A stretch of 64,000 bases of DNA from Poritiphilus flavus. GTDB lineage: Bacteria; Bacteroidota; Bacteroidia; Flavobacteriales; Flavobacteriaceae. The notes beneath the pieces were generated by a model. It had not been told where the DNA came from. It saw nothing but the letters and a program-made list of their open reading frames with translations, and made no database searches. A program made the position numbers and the translations under genes. The stretch lies in the NCBI RefSeq assembly GCF_009901585.1, contig NZ_WXYO01000009.1, positions 124,001 to 188,000 of the forward strand. The letters run 5' to 3'. Shown here in pieces: positions 50,901-59,902 of this stretch. The stretch's first letter is position 1. Each line of letters starts with the position of its first letter.

Positions 50901-51729
50901 AGTTCAGGTCGTGCGGCTTCAGTTTGCCAATATCTTTTTCAAGATCATGGCCGGAAAGCGCGACCAGGTCCCTGAAAATGCTCATTTGGCCCAATTGGAG
51001 AATACGGTTAAATAGCTTGTCGAATTGCACAAAGTAGGCATTCTTCAGGCTGCTCAAAGAGGCAGCCACGCCGGTATTGATGATCACTTTTTTGGGCAGA
51101 TAGTCATCTATCTTCCCCAGAACATCCCCTTCTGCAGCATCGAGAAAACCCTTGAGGATACTGTCCTTTTCGGCAATTTTTTTCGCATTGCTGAGGGAAG
51201 TTACCAGGACACGGAGGTTTTGGGCAACTTCACGGCCCTGGGCATTGCAATCTACAGGGGAACAGTCTTCCTCCTCCTTTAAAAAGTCTTCCAGGTAAAG
51301 TAAGGCAACCATTTGGTCTTTGGTAATACCTGTTCTGGTTTGAAACTGGCTCAGTGCAAAAACGTCCGAAGGCGCGGTATCTTCCTCCAGTTCGTAGAGT
51401 TCCATCACCGTTTCTCCATCTAGAAAATGGTTGTATTTTACGTTCTCATCTTTAAAAAGCTTAAATCCCTTGTAGACGGTATCCTGCTTCTTGAGAAGGT
51501 CACCATCTGTGGTGACGGCAATACCTCCGCTCAATCTGATGTTGTTTCCGGTTACACTGATCTGCAATCCGCATACAATACCCACACCGGCCAGCGACGT
51601 ACGGCTGATCTTATCCTGGTAATTGACATGATCCAGGACCGCGTTCAGTTGATCATCAGTAAGTACCTGATTGTCTACAAATCGATGATAAATAGGAGTT
51701 TGCTTGTCTAATATACTATTCGTTGCCAT
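47941..51729 (-). CDS. large fibre-like eCIS protein with PKD domain
   Basis: A 1262-aa protein. The N-terminus (DNQVLTDDQLNAVLDHVNYQ, then GVGIVCGLQISVTGN) looks like a phage/eCIS fibre- or baseplate-binding head. A long helical middle follows. A PKD-like beta domain (about 985-1075) has FSWDFGQGG and HKYAVTPGGTFSFD, then a helical tail. PKD domains usually bind surfaces or proteins, so target-cell recognition is plausible. Afp/PVC systems have a tail-fibre gene (Afp13) at a comparable place, but no sequence match to Afp13 is claimed. It overlaps both flanking genes (14 bp upstream, 8 bp downstream). Confidence 0.6.
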   Translation of the reverse strand: MATNSILDKQTPIYHRFVDNQVLTDDQLNAVLDHVNYQDKISRTSLAGVGIVCGLQISVTGNNIRLSGGIAVTTDGDLLKKQDTVYKGFKLFKDENVKYNHFLDGETVMELYELEEDTAPSDVFALSQFQTRTGITKDQMVALLYLEDFLKEEEDCSPVDCNAQGREVAQNLRVLVTSLSNAKKIAEKDSILKGFLDAAEGDVLGKIDDYLPKKVIINTGVAASLSSLKNAYFVQFDKLFNRILQLGQMSIFRDLVALSGHDLEKDIGKLKPHDLNFQYLYDFYKDLATAYNELLEALSKDYGICCPDPLAFPKHVILGEVHSETSSIRHAFYPSPTHQQEQSLKYFQKLFERMMYMIKHFLVSITKDTRITPSRNGHYTLGERAIPFYYNITSASAKEDLPPNWNPEMRKRPLNYYKVGYPTADFNPLNYCLEDHDFYRIEGHVGLEVQSVVKELQNLRAQNGLAFDIVPIAVGALADEDTIDYDKYNVFFEDLQVILQAWNEEQKCMISGSSKFLTRFSAVEKGAHLDYKMFATDALVAENNTDSGQPLAGGGTFSGLTAFTPVTRFGEGVLGRAGTEKAVAGTFARRAAKPKRNAVMDNMDSSEGSLGELYVKNLSTSDGGSDFQVKIDAAVKDTIKDWENEFQVAVAEIPGDLLGKLKVSEDSKLIDIKDFTEENLAKYIQALQKQCDAAKAAKKKLQNQVSKKDSAISGATYLENYFFVLNRIISSCCLVERVKVLYEKILERKEELLRKMLLKEYVKPHPGLEHKAGVERGGTFIVLYYSSLKPKPATSISASDVLTGIRPVETSRDIRNITGTPIGRFQPRSLVAESDIRRLTAIGNQPSIRDLALENLLLEGRFGTIANLSHGTVIGDLCLPYICCTDTPATTFVFPDQETFIFIAKDHLCVPFEGQGTPEQMEVTPVDGVVTAHVDNEDLAEVIVKKEGNFFFDPNQVPENLFGKTIKFRVNGQNVTEELVVLRKPDASFAISEKVDFRNDNTSAVITIKNTSKDIDGQEFSWDFGQGGIVKQDALEFTHKYAVTPGGTFSFDIKLTAENGRCTDTATQTKVINVPKTGNEPVNCQKETADKINTAKLAIETDLEKHPSALKNGAVFYQENFTPLYKILLTDIESSLKGELDSQLYKGIQTLQRSITERLTVNLPLKEQEFTLRLYYENMLLYFYLQLCREGKITSRNGIPQDWVSFTKNAVDTFIEPLKMLFELNPIPTRLLEIRSETDERLSGGVRNNLDEVLETFKGTFG

Positions 51730-54442
51730 TTTCTTTCTTTTTTAATTCTCCAAGGGATGATCTGTTTAATATGATAGAGGTTTCAGCTTTGCCGTCTTCG
51801 TTACAATCGTGTAAAGTGCCATGCGGATAAATACTGTCCAGGGTATGGAGCAATTTTACCAGGGGCTTGAGGAATGGATTGTTCATTTGGTCTGAAGGGG
51901 ATTGCATTCGATGTTCCAGCCATTTTCGGTATAGTTCTTCCAGTTGCTCCATTTGGCTTGGAGGCGGGTCTTCACTGTCCGTTTCCGGTAATGAACCGAT
52001 CCAGCATATCCTGGTCAGGATATGGGCCGGGACTTCGGATCGGATTAACTGTTCAGCGAATTCCCTAAAATGCAGATTGGAAAAACGACGGGTCCAGCCC
52101 GGGAAAACAATGGTCAATCTAAATGAATAAGGGTCCTCAGGTTTGCACTGCTCGCAGTTTTCATCCACACAGATGTCCATAAATTTTTGGGTCGCTGACG
52201 GATCGGCAGCATCTGGTCTGAGGTAAATGTTTTCAAACAAGAAGAATCCTTCATCTGTAACCTTATCGAACATATAAGCCGCAAAATCCTGAATCGTTTT
52301 TTCCGCTTCAGATTTATCAGCATAGAATTTTACATGCCTCGCAACGATCTCTTTACTTTTATCCAGCAGATTAAAAAACCATTGTGTACCATCCGCAGTA
52401 GGCTGCAACTGGTAATTATCGGTGTCCCATGCCAGGGGAATGGCTTTCCACAGTTGGGATTCGGCTTCCTCCCGGGTGTCGTACTTTCGGTTACTTGTAA
52501 ATACGATGCTATTGTCCGGATACCGGACCCTCCACCGCCATTCGTCAGTAGGATCGGCATCTGCTTCGGGGAATATTTCAAAATTGTAGGAAGTAAGGTC
52601 GCGCCTGGAGAAGTCCCTGACCCCCAATAATCTGGCTATCCTGTGCTGTAATCCTGAAACGTTTGAGGTGTCCCAAATACCATCGGGGACATCCAGATAG
52701 TTCATAGCTCCTGCGCGTTGGTAACCAAGATCACCGTATTCGGAGAGCAATCTGGCCTTGTGCCAGAGGCTTGCTTCACGGGTCTCCAGGCCGAACAGAT
52801 CGATCATCAGAAATACATATTCATTCATATTCTCGGCGAATCGAGCCAGCAGATGATCCAGGAGTTTTCCTTTCCGATCAATGTAATTGTCCAGCTTGTT
52901 TAAGGCCAAAAAGGCCTCTTGTTGGTACTCTACATCATTTTTGAGCACCTTTTCCAAATGTTTGATATCCTGCAATTCGTCCAGGTAGTAAGTGTTACTG
53001 CCTTGCATATTTCCGGAAAGTAGCTTCCCAATATTGTGAAGATGGCTGAAATAGGTTGCGAGGATCTGATCAAAGAAGGTTAGATAGGCCTTTAACTGCA
53101 GGGCTTGTGCATGCCTTTCTTTGGATTCCCTGGGCGAGAGTCCTTCAAGCCCAATGCCGTAAATACCGGGCAGGTCGTTCTGTACACTGTGATATGTTCC
53201 ATTGTTCAGGTATCTGCCCTCCGGAATGTCAATATCGTCATAAGTCAGAGCCAAAGCTTCGTTATGCGCCTCGAATTTTTCTTCGAAAGCCAGGGCTACT
53301 TCCGCAGGGTCTATGTTGATGGGGATTACATCTTTAAATATGTTCAAAACACTGTTTTTCAGGCAGAGTTTGATCACTTTATCAAAACCGGGTGGGAAAC
53401 AGATCTTCCATGGATTTTCTTCAGGTTCGCATTCTTCTTCAGGACTATCCCCATCATCTTTATTGCAGGGACAAGACATAATGGCCAGGTCTCTAACGCT
53501 TGCCACCCCAGGGGTCTCCATAACGATCTGTACCAGGTCTGAGAGCCGTATTTCGGTCTTAATGTTGGCATTCTCCAATTCTTCATCTGTGATAAAACCG
53601 TGCTCCAGCACTGGTCCGTTGAATATGGCATCTGTAGTTTTGCCTTGTGCCAACAACTCATCCAGGGTATAGCGTTTAACCGAGGGAGATACGTGCTCCT
53701 GTATCCTAAAGAGAATTTCAACGACGACCTCCTGCGCATTTGCGGTCTTATCGATTTCTATATCTCCGCACACCTGGAATTCGTATTCACCTACTTCCTC
53801 AACCTTAACCAGGTCTTCGCATAAATTCCTGTTGCTGTGATAGCTATTGAATATGGCATCGCTTACTTCCTGAACCTTTGCCATACGTACAGGATCGTCT
53901 TTTTCAAGTTGCTTAAAATTACTGTCGAGTTCAAAAAAGACATCGTTTAAGCCCTTCAGAATAAATGTGTCCTTCTTTTCGTAATCTGGCAATAGATCAC
54001 TCTCATAACTCAGCTTACCCTTAGGGTCCTGAGGTGTAACCTCGTCTTTCAGGGAGCAGTGCATATGTACTTTGGCCTCCAGGTTTTTCCTGATGAAGGC
54101 GTTCTTTACCCCTGGAATATCAATAAAAAGTTTCCGATAATCACTTTCCGTAATGGGCTTGGTGGTGAAGATGCTTTTTGCCGTAGGGAAAATGTCCTCC
54201 AATTCAGTGCTTTCAGACTGCGGACGGGCAACCAGGTCGGGTATGGGGAAATCTATGCGATAGCCCAGGTCTGTGATGGCATAACAAAGCACCTCCAGGA
54301 AGGTAATGCCCGGGTCGTGCGCATTGTAGTCCGTCCACAGTTTATGGGCCATGGATTCAATATGCTGCATACCCACCTGCCGTAAGAATGTGTAATCCTT
54401 ATCGTCTAGCGTGTTGATCTGTTTCGGTATCGTTGTCTCCAT
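51716..54442 (-). CDS. eCIS baseplate protein (Afp12/gpJ-like)
   Basis: A 908-aa protein. The start carries the baseplate signature WTDYNAHDPGITFLEVLCY (residues 36-54), which marks large wedge proteins of contractile injection systems. The remaining sequence includes RESKERHAQALQLKAYLTFFD-type helices and a Cys-rich patch (CPCNKDDGDSPEEECE) near 320. It belongs to the outer baseplate. It starts 5 bp after the preceding 990-aa baseplate gene and overlaps the fibre-like gene by 14 bp. Confidence 0.85.
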   Translation of the reverse strand: METTIPKQINTLDDKDYTFLRQVGMQHIESMAHKLWTDYNAHDPGITFLEVLCYAITDLGYRIDFPIPDLVARPQSESTELEDIFPTAKSIFTTKPITESDYRKLFIDIPGVKNAFIRKNLEAKVHMHCSLKDEVTPQDPKGKLSYESDLLPDYEKKDTFILKGLNDVFFELDSNFKQLEKDDPVRMAKVQEVSDAIFNSYHSNRNLCEDLVKVEEVGEYEFQVCGDIEIDKTANAQEVVVEILFRIQEHVSPSVKRYTLDELLAQGKTTDAIFNGPVLEHGFITDEELENANIKTEIRLSDLVQIVMETPGVASVRDLAIMSCPCNKDDGDSPEEECEPEENPWKICFPPGFDKVIKLCLKNSVLNIFKDVIPINIDPAEVALAFEEKFEAHNEALALTYDDIDIPEGRYLNNGTYHSVQNDLPGIYGIGLEGLSPRESKERHAQALQLKAYLTFFDQILATYFSHLHNIGKLLSGNMQGSNTYYLDELQDIKHLEKVLKNDVEYQQEAFLALNKLDNYIDRKGKLLDHLLARFAENMNEYVFLMIDLFGLETREASLWHKARLLSEYGDLGYQRAGAMNYLDVPDGIWDTSNVSGLQHRIARLLGVRDFSRRDLTSYNFEIFPEADADPTDEWRWRVRYPDNSIVFTSNRKYDTREEAESQLWKAIPLAWDTDNYQLQPTADGTQWFFNLLDKSKEIVARHVKFYADKSEAEKTIQDFAAYMFDKVTDEGFFLFENIYLRPDAADPSATQKFMDICVDENCEQCKPEDPYSFRLTIVFPGWTRRFSNLHFREFAEQLIRSEVPAHILTRICWIGSLPETDSEDPPPSQMEQLEELYRKWLEHRMQSPSDQMNNPFLKPLVKLLHTLDSIYPHGTLHDCNEDGKAETSIILNRSSLGELKKKENGNE

Positions 54443-54447
54443 TTACA

Positions 54448-57420
54448 CTAACATATTTGAGCTTCTACAATGGTATGAGTCTGTTTGGGAGCCAATACCG
54501 CCATGGCATTGCTGGGTGAGATCCTGCTTTTCATCTCCCAGCTTTCTCCCGTTGGCTTGTGATACATCTTAAAGTCTTCCAGGAAGTCTACATATTCCAG
54601 GTTTTCTATGAAATTGATGACGTCATAACTGTAGATCGAATTGTTAAACTTGATCTCTGCACTGCTGTCATAGGCCCAGGGCGCAAGCAGGGCGATAAGC
54701 TCTTCTTCCAGCTGAGCCCGGAAGAAATTGTAATCGTATTCCTTGTAGAATCGAACCTTAAAATCAAATTCAACCAACTCATAGATCGGGTTAACCACTT
54801 TCATATCCACATGGAGTCCCTGTTTTGGTGCCAGATGGGCTTGGATTTCGTCCTTGGTGTTCTGACTTACTGTTGGGTACAGGCCAAATGCCGCGCTTAG
54901 ATCACTGATCTTCGGGACCACAACCAGGGTTACATGACCGGGAGCCCGTTCCTGTACCTTGTTGTTATGGAAGCGGGTGTGATTCAGGCATTTTACTTTG
55001 TGTATTTGTGGGAAAGCCTCAAGGGTGAGGTGCTCAAAATCCCAAATGGTCACGGCCCTGTCTTTGTGACGGAGTCGTTCACTTGTTCTTCGATAAAAAT
55101 CCTGGTCGGATTCCTGAGGTTTCCCATCAAATGAGGCGTAAGGTTGTTGTACCCCCTTGATCTTTGATTTTCTATTAGCCAATTGTTTGATCTCACCGGG
55201 ACTAAGGCCAGAATTCAGGTGTTCCAGACTGTTATTGTTATTTTCAAAAATAGCTGTGGTAGCCTGGCTATGGACTCCTATGAAGCGAGCGATCGCCTCA
55301 GGCTTTTTAAATAGCTGTGCCCTGAGCCAGATCATGCCATCTCCCAGGAGGTAATGAGAATCGGTACTTTCTCCGGGAAGACTCAGACGTGCTATCCCTG
55401 AACGCAGGAAGTTGTTAGTTGTGTTCAGGATAATATCGGTTTCTCCCAGTTGCTGCCAATGGTCATTTTCCGCGAGTACGGACCATCGGATCTCCTGCCC
55501 CGGGGCGAAAGTACTCAACTCAGGGTTTTCGCTGCCCTCAGATACCTGGAAAAGCAGGGAGATAACATCCCTCGGATGAGCATCGGAAAGACCGATATAC
55601 AGGTTGTGCCCTGGATGATCGGCTAAGATGGTGGTTTTTGAGCTTACCTGAGAGCTGCCAAAAGGATTGAGATGATGAAATTCCACCATATCCCCCGCCA
55701 AACCGTCTTCGTTCAGGCTCACTGTGGCTATTGCCGAATAGCCCAGGCTGAGGGAGTCCACCAAAGGGGTATAAGGTTCGTTGGGGAGTTGGTCCGGGTC
55801 AACTCCGCTCCACATGTTCTTGGTAATCACGGAAACATAGATATCGCTGTAGAGATCGTGATAGAATGATTCTTTGAGACGAAGCCTGATATTACCCCCC
55901 TTTAAATGCGTTTTGGCGGCGTTTTTCTGTACCTGGGGCAAGCCGGTAAACATTTCAAATTCCGTCTCCCCTTCGAAATAGGGTGAGCTAACCAAAAATT
56001 TAAAGGTTTCCCGTCGGGTATCTGCCTGAGTGTTGGTCAGGTCTATAGGCGTTTTCTGGAATTCGTTAAAGAATGGGGTGTCTCCTTCCAGCATGAAATA
56101 CGGCATCAGATAGCCAAGGTTGTTCAATTCCTCCTGTTGCTGAGCCAAAATGGCATCGTCATAATGCGAATAGTGATTGCTGAAATTGGGAGGAAGGTTC
56201 AGCCAGTTGAAGGCCAGGTCAAATGAAGCGATCTCCTTGCCGTCAAATTCCCCGCATTCCACGTTGAGGCTTGCATTTTTCTTAGGTCTGGGACCGTAAG
56301 GCATGAAAGGTTTGTCTGTGGGTTGTAGTCCGAGTTCATTCTTTATGATCAGATCTGTTACCCCACTTACAGTAGCTGTAATGGTTACTTTGGAAACCAC
56401 AACGTCCCGTGCCTGTTTATAGGCTGAGGGGTCTTCCATTAGGAATTTTATTGCCGGAAGTTCGGTTTGCAGTCTTTTCAGGTGGATCTCTTCCACATAG
56501 GGGCTGATGGAGGCTTCCTCAGCTGAGATCAACACCTTCCATTCGTTATGCCTGGGGCCACTCACATCAACTACCAGAGGGTCTGTCCAGCCTTCCTCCG
56601 TGGTCAAAGAGGCATAGATAGGGCCATCGTAATTAAAATCCTTATCGAATTCCCAATTGAAATTCAATACCCGTTCACCCTGCCTTAGATCAAAGATCTT
56701 TCCGCTTAAGGCAAACTCCAGCTCAGCCAGTGGCCATAATGCGTCTCCAAAAGCAGACCAGCTCAGATCGCCTTCCAACGGTTCTTCGAGCCCATCTTTG
56801 GTATTGGGCTGAAGCGCATATCGCAGCTGGCCGTCCTCGTCTGTAAACAGGCTGTGAAGGCTTCCTATTTTGGCCTGGTTAACTACAAAATCTCCTGCTG
56901 TCCGGTACTGCCGCTTGTTTCCTTCCTCGTCTTTTCCGGCTTCAAGCGCGCTTTGGTCCGCCACGAGTTCCGTTTCGGCATTTTTAGCTAATTCGAAGAT
57001 CAGGTGAACCGTATCCGGAGAAAACTCCCTTGGACTGAGTTTTAGTACTTCACCGTAATAAAAGTCCAGGTGCCTTTTCGGGATTTCGTTCAGGCTTTTT
57101 TGCGGATAGTAGAGCAGTTTTAGAAATGCGATAAAAAGTGCCAGGTGCGGCTCAGTATTCCCGTCGATACTGAGGTTGAGAAAATTGGATATCTCATCCT
57201 TTTCAGGGAAGAAGTTATCCCAGTCCCCATCGGGTAGCTCCGGATCTGAACTCTTGTAGTAGTTGATCAGTGAGGCATAGTCTTTGGCAAATGACAGCCA
57301 GTCCTCAACCGTGAGTTCGTGTAGTTTTACATTTTCAGGAAGCAGGGCTTCTATGAGCCTGCGTACCTGGGTAGTACCCTCCCGGGACAAAGGATTGGTA
57401 TTTTTGCATTCTGCACTCAT
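54448..57420 (-). CDS. eCIS baseplate J-like protein (Afp11-like)
   Basis: A 990-aa protein. The N-terminal helical part (LTVEDWLSFAKDYASLINYY) and a C-terminal baseplate-J type module (RTSERLRHKDRAVTIWDFEH, then ITLVVVPK-like strand VTLVVVPKISDLSA) match the large eCIS wedge protein. It forms the triangular wedge of the baseplate with gp25 and the 908-aa partner. It begins inside the stop of gp25 (ATGA overlap), which fits stoichiometric co-translation. Confidence 0.85.
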   Translation of the reverse strand: MSAECKNTNPLSREGTTQVRRLIEALLPENVKLHELTVEDWLSFAKDYASLINYYKSSDPELPDGDWDNFFPEKDEISNFLNLSIDGNTEPHLALFIAFLKLLYYPQKSLNEIPKRHLDFYYGEVLKLSPREFSPDTVHLIFELAKNAETELVADQSALEAGKDEEGNKRQYRTAGDFVVNQAKIGSLHSLFTDEDGQLRYALQPNTKDGLEEPLEGDLSWSAFGDALWPLAELEFALSGKIFDLRQGERVLNFNWEFDKDFNYDGPIYASLTTEEGWTDPLVVDVSGPRHNEWKVLISAEEASISPYVEEIHLKRLQTELPAIKFLMEDPSAYKQARDVVVSKVTITATVSGVTDLIIKNELGLQPTDKPFMPYGPRPKKNASLNVECGEFDGKEIASFDLAFNWLNLPPNFSNHYSHYDDAILAQQQEELNNLGYLMPYFMLEGDTPFFNEFQKTPIDLTNTQADTRRETFKFLVSSPYFEGETEFEMFTGLPQVQKNAAKTHLKGGNIRLRLKESFYHDLYSDIYVSVITKNMWSGVDPDQLPNEPYTPLVDSLSLGYSAIATVSLNEDGLAGDMVEFHHLNPFGSSQVSSKTTILADHPGHNLYIGLSDAHPRDVISLLFQVSEGSENPELSTFAPGQEIRWSVLAENDHWQQLGETDIILNTTNNFLRSGIARLSLPGESTDSHYLLGDGMIWLRAQLFKKPEAIARFIGVHSQATTAIFENNNNSLEHLNSGLSPGEIKQLANRKSKIKGVQQPYASFDGKPQESDQDFYRRTSERLRHKDRAVTIWDFEHLTLEAFPQIHKVKCLNHTRFHNNKVQERAPGHVTLVVVPKISDLSAAFGLYPTVSQNTKDEIQAHLAPKQGLHVDMKVVNPIYELVEFDFKVRFYKEYDYNFFRAQLEEELIALLAPWAYDSSAEIKFNNSIYSYDVINFIENLEYVDFLEDFKMYHKPTGESWEMKSRISPSNAMAVLAPKQTHTIVEAQIC

Positions 57421-57854
57421 ATGGTCTGACTGCTAAGGGGTTTCGGGATCTCGGTTCCCTCATTGATGTAAAAGGGATACACCATATTGAACCTGGAATT
57501 ACTGGCTCTGATGATGTAGTCAATAACAATCAATACTTTTCCTTCCAGGATTGTACTTTCGTCTATACTGATCTTTAGAGGTTCTATTCTCGCTTCGTGG
57601 TACAATATGGCTGTACTGATCAGGTCCATGAGGTAGTTCTTCATAGTCAGGTTGAAAGACTCAAAGACCATTTCGTCCAGGTTACAGCCAAAGGAAGGCT
57701 GCATTACCCGTTCTCCTTTTATGGTTCCTAACAAGATCTCCAGGCTCTTTTCAATATCCTCCCTGTCACTGGTAAGCAGCACCTTTTTCTCAGTTTTGCT
57801 GAAGGCGGGTGGAAAACTCCAACCTGTTCCGGTAAATGGGCGTTCACTTTTCAT
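57417..57854 (-). CDS. gp25-like baseplate wedge protein (Afp9-like)
   Basis: A 145-aa protein with the gp25/lysozyme-like wedge fold: VLLTSDREDIEKSLEILLGT, RVMQPSFGCNLDEMVFE and the following helix. It links the baseplate wedges to the first sheath ring. Length and sequence are normal for Afp9/T4 gp25. It starts one base after the PAAR stop and overlaps the 990-aa wedge gene by 4 bp. Confidence 0.93.
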   Translation of the reverse strand: MKSERPFTGTGWSFPPAFSKTEKKVLLTSDREDIEKSLEILLGTIKGERVMQPSFGCNLDEMVFESFNLTMKNYLMDLISTAILYHEARIEPLKISIDESTILEGKVLIVIDYIIRASNSRFNMVYPFYINEGTEIPKPLSSQTI

Positions 57855-57855
57855 A

Positions 57856-58149
57856 TTATCCGATTAAAACTGTGGGTGCCCCGCCGACAATAGTGCCGCC
57901 ATGGGCAGTTGAATCTCCTAATCTGGCAGCCGGCATACCTCCGATCATCACGGTGGAAGAACCTGCTACGATAGTGTCCGGGGGCCCGGTACAAGTGGCC
58001 ATATCTCCCACTCTTGCCGCCGGAATTCCTGCTATTAAAACCGTGGGTTCTCCTGCCGGCAGAATAGGGCCACCTACATGGGGAACGGGCCCGGGATTCA
58101 TCATTGGGCAAATATGCATATCTGTTATTCGTGCGGCCGGTGCTCCCAT
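57856..58149 (-). CDS. PAAR-domain spike tip protein (Afp10-like)
   Basis: A 97-aa protein made of PAAR repeats: PAARITDMHICPM, GPILPAGEPTVLIAGIPAARVGDM (in parts), and GMPAARLGDSTAHGG. The His/Cys positions (HICP, CTGPP, HGG) fit the single metal ion at the cone tip. It sharpens the VgrG-type spike. No C-terminal extension, so it carries no fused toxin. It lies directly after the spike gene. Confidence 0.95.
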   Translation of the reverse strand: MGAPAARITDMHICPMMNPGPVPHVGGPILPAGEPTVLIAGIPAARVGDMATCTGPPDTIVAGSSTVMIGGMPAARLGDSTAHGGTIVGGAPTVLIG

Positions 58150-58150
58150 C

Positions 58151-59902
58151 TTAATTGATTTGTACTATACTTCCTTTAACTGTTGTGGATCCCGAAGAGG
58201 AGATCTCAGCGGTTCCGCTGCCTTCCATTTTGACACCTGACTGGGCCGAGGCCTGTAGGTTAATGGCTTCCATCTTCAGGTCTCCGGAACCTGTCTTCAG
58301 AATAATATCCTTCCCGCTTTCCAGGGTAATGCCGTCACTGTTAAGAAGTATCGAATTGTTGTGATCATCCTTGATACTGATCTCATCGGCATCATCGGAC
58401 ATAAACAATTCCTTGCCTGACGGAAGCTTAATCTGAATGGAATTTTCTTCATCGTGAATTTTAAGCTCAATGCCACCACGGGTGGTCCACCCCTTTTCGT
58501 GATTATCATCACTGGCGGCTATAGGTGAAGGAAGGTTGCTGCTATGTAAACTGCCAAGGATTACCGGGTTTACCGGATCGTCATTGACAAATCCCAGCAG
58601 TACTTCGTCCCCAATTTCAGGTCTGTTTACAATGCCCCGGCTATCTCCTGCACCTGCTGTACTCATTCGGGCCCAAACCCCTTTATCGTCGGCATTGACC
58701 AGGGGAATATTGACCAATATTCGCTCGTCTCCTTCCGGATCCCCTTCAATTTGGGTAACAATCCCGATCTGAAGGCCACTAACGGCTGCTTGTAAGCCGG
58801 CTGCCGGACATGTACTGATATCCGCCTGTTTGGCAAAAGGTGTGGGATCCAGACCAAATTGAACATCGATCAGCCAATTTCCATTGCTGATCTCATGCTT
58901 TACACCGCTTACGAATGCCTTGCCGTTAAAACGGTCTCCGAGCCCCTGAAGCTCTATGATCTTTCCGGCCTTCATTTCCAGGATTCCCTGGAATTGTGCC
59001 CGACCTCTTACCTTGGCCAGCTGATACCTGGTAAGGGTAGCGTCTACCCATTTTTGTAAGACCTCGTCCGGCTGTTTGGCATTATTTCGCAACAGCAGTT
59101 GGGTTTCTTTAAAAACTTCGCTTAGTGAATCGTAATCCAGGTTGCCTGGAGAAACCGTGTTTCCGGCAGTGGCTTCTATTTCCGTAATTTCTGTCTTGGA
59201 ATAGTCCCAGGTCTGCCCGGTCACCGAACTTAATTGGGTGGAAGCATCGATCTCAGCATCCAAAGAAAGCAAAGTAGAGCCGAAGCTTACCGCCTCGGTG
59301 GCTTCCTGTCCGAAATCCGGAGGTTGGATGACTAAATCCTCCTTCTCTCCAATAACAAACAGTCCATTGGTCTCTGCCCGGGATACGATGTAGTCCCAGT
59401 CCGTACACTCAAATTGAAGTAGTTCGTTATGGCTGAAGTCGGTACTGGCTATATCCGAACTAAGCCCGTATTCATCGACAATTGTAGTCCAGGCATCAGA
59501 TTCCGTACTGTCATAGAAGTAACGACTCTTCGGAACCTTGGTCATTTTTACGGCAGGATGCGCGCAGTCTACTACCAGGTGCCCTTTTCCATTACTTCTG
59601 ATCTTAATACTGTGCTTTACGACAATTCCCTTGAACAGGCTTTCCTCGTCTGAATGATAACCAACCTGTATTTCGAGTTCCTTTCCCGGAATAAAAAAGT
59701 CCTCCTCGCTTGTGGGGAAGGTCTGATCGGCAGCAGAACCATCAAGGATTACGATCCTGGCCCTGGGAACCCGGTTTACTTCCTGCCAGATCGCAATGCT
59801 TTGCACCGCAATGGAATCCGGCAACGCTGTACCTTCACTTAGAAGTGTAAAGGTGACCGAATCTGAGGGCTGGGAGGTCGATATGGTCTGTTTTTCTGCC
59901 AT
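58151..59902 (-). CDS. VgrG-like spike protein (gp27-gp5 fusion, Afp8-like)
   Basis: A 583-aa protein. The gp27-like domains fill about residues 1-365 (IRSNGKGHLVVDCAHPAVKM and similar). An OB-fold gp5N domain at about 375-465 has GIVTQIEGDPEGDERILVNI and GDEVLLGFVNDDPVNPVILG. A trimeric beta-helix needle (about 480-583) consists of short repeats such as ILLNSDGITLESGKDIILKT. It is the central spike of the injection system. The start codon shares a base with the previous stop (TGATG). Confidence 0.95.
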   Translation of the reverse strand: MAEKQTISTSQPSDSVTFTLLSEGTALPDSIAVQSIAIWQEVNRVPRARIVILDGSAADQTFPTSEEDFFIPGKELEIQVGYHSDEESLFKGIVVKHSIKIRSNGKGHLVVDCAHPAVKMTKVPKSRYFYDSTESDAWTTIVDEYGLSSDIASTDFSHNELLQFECTDWDYIVSRAETNGLFVIGEKEDLVIQPPDFGQEATEAVSFGSTLLSLDAEIDASTQLSSVTGQTWDYSKTEITEIEATAGNTVSPGNLDYDSLSEVFKETQLLLRNNAKQPDEVLQKWVDATLTRYQLAKVRGRAQFQGILEMKAGKIIELQGLGDRFNGKAFVSGVKHEISNGNWLIDVQFGLDPTPFAKQADISTCPAAGLQAAVSGLQIGIVTQIEGDPEGDERILVNIPLVNADDKGVWARMSTAGAGDSRGIVNRPEIGDEVLLGFVNDDPVNPVILGSLHSSNLPSPIAASDDNHEKGWTTRGGIELKIHDEENSIQIKLPSGKELFMSDDADEISIKDDHNNSILLNSDGITLESGKDIILKTGSGDLKMEAINLQASAQSGVKMEGSGTAEISSSGSTTVKGSIVQIN

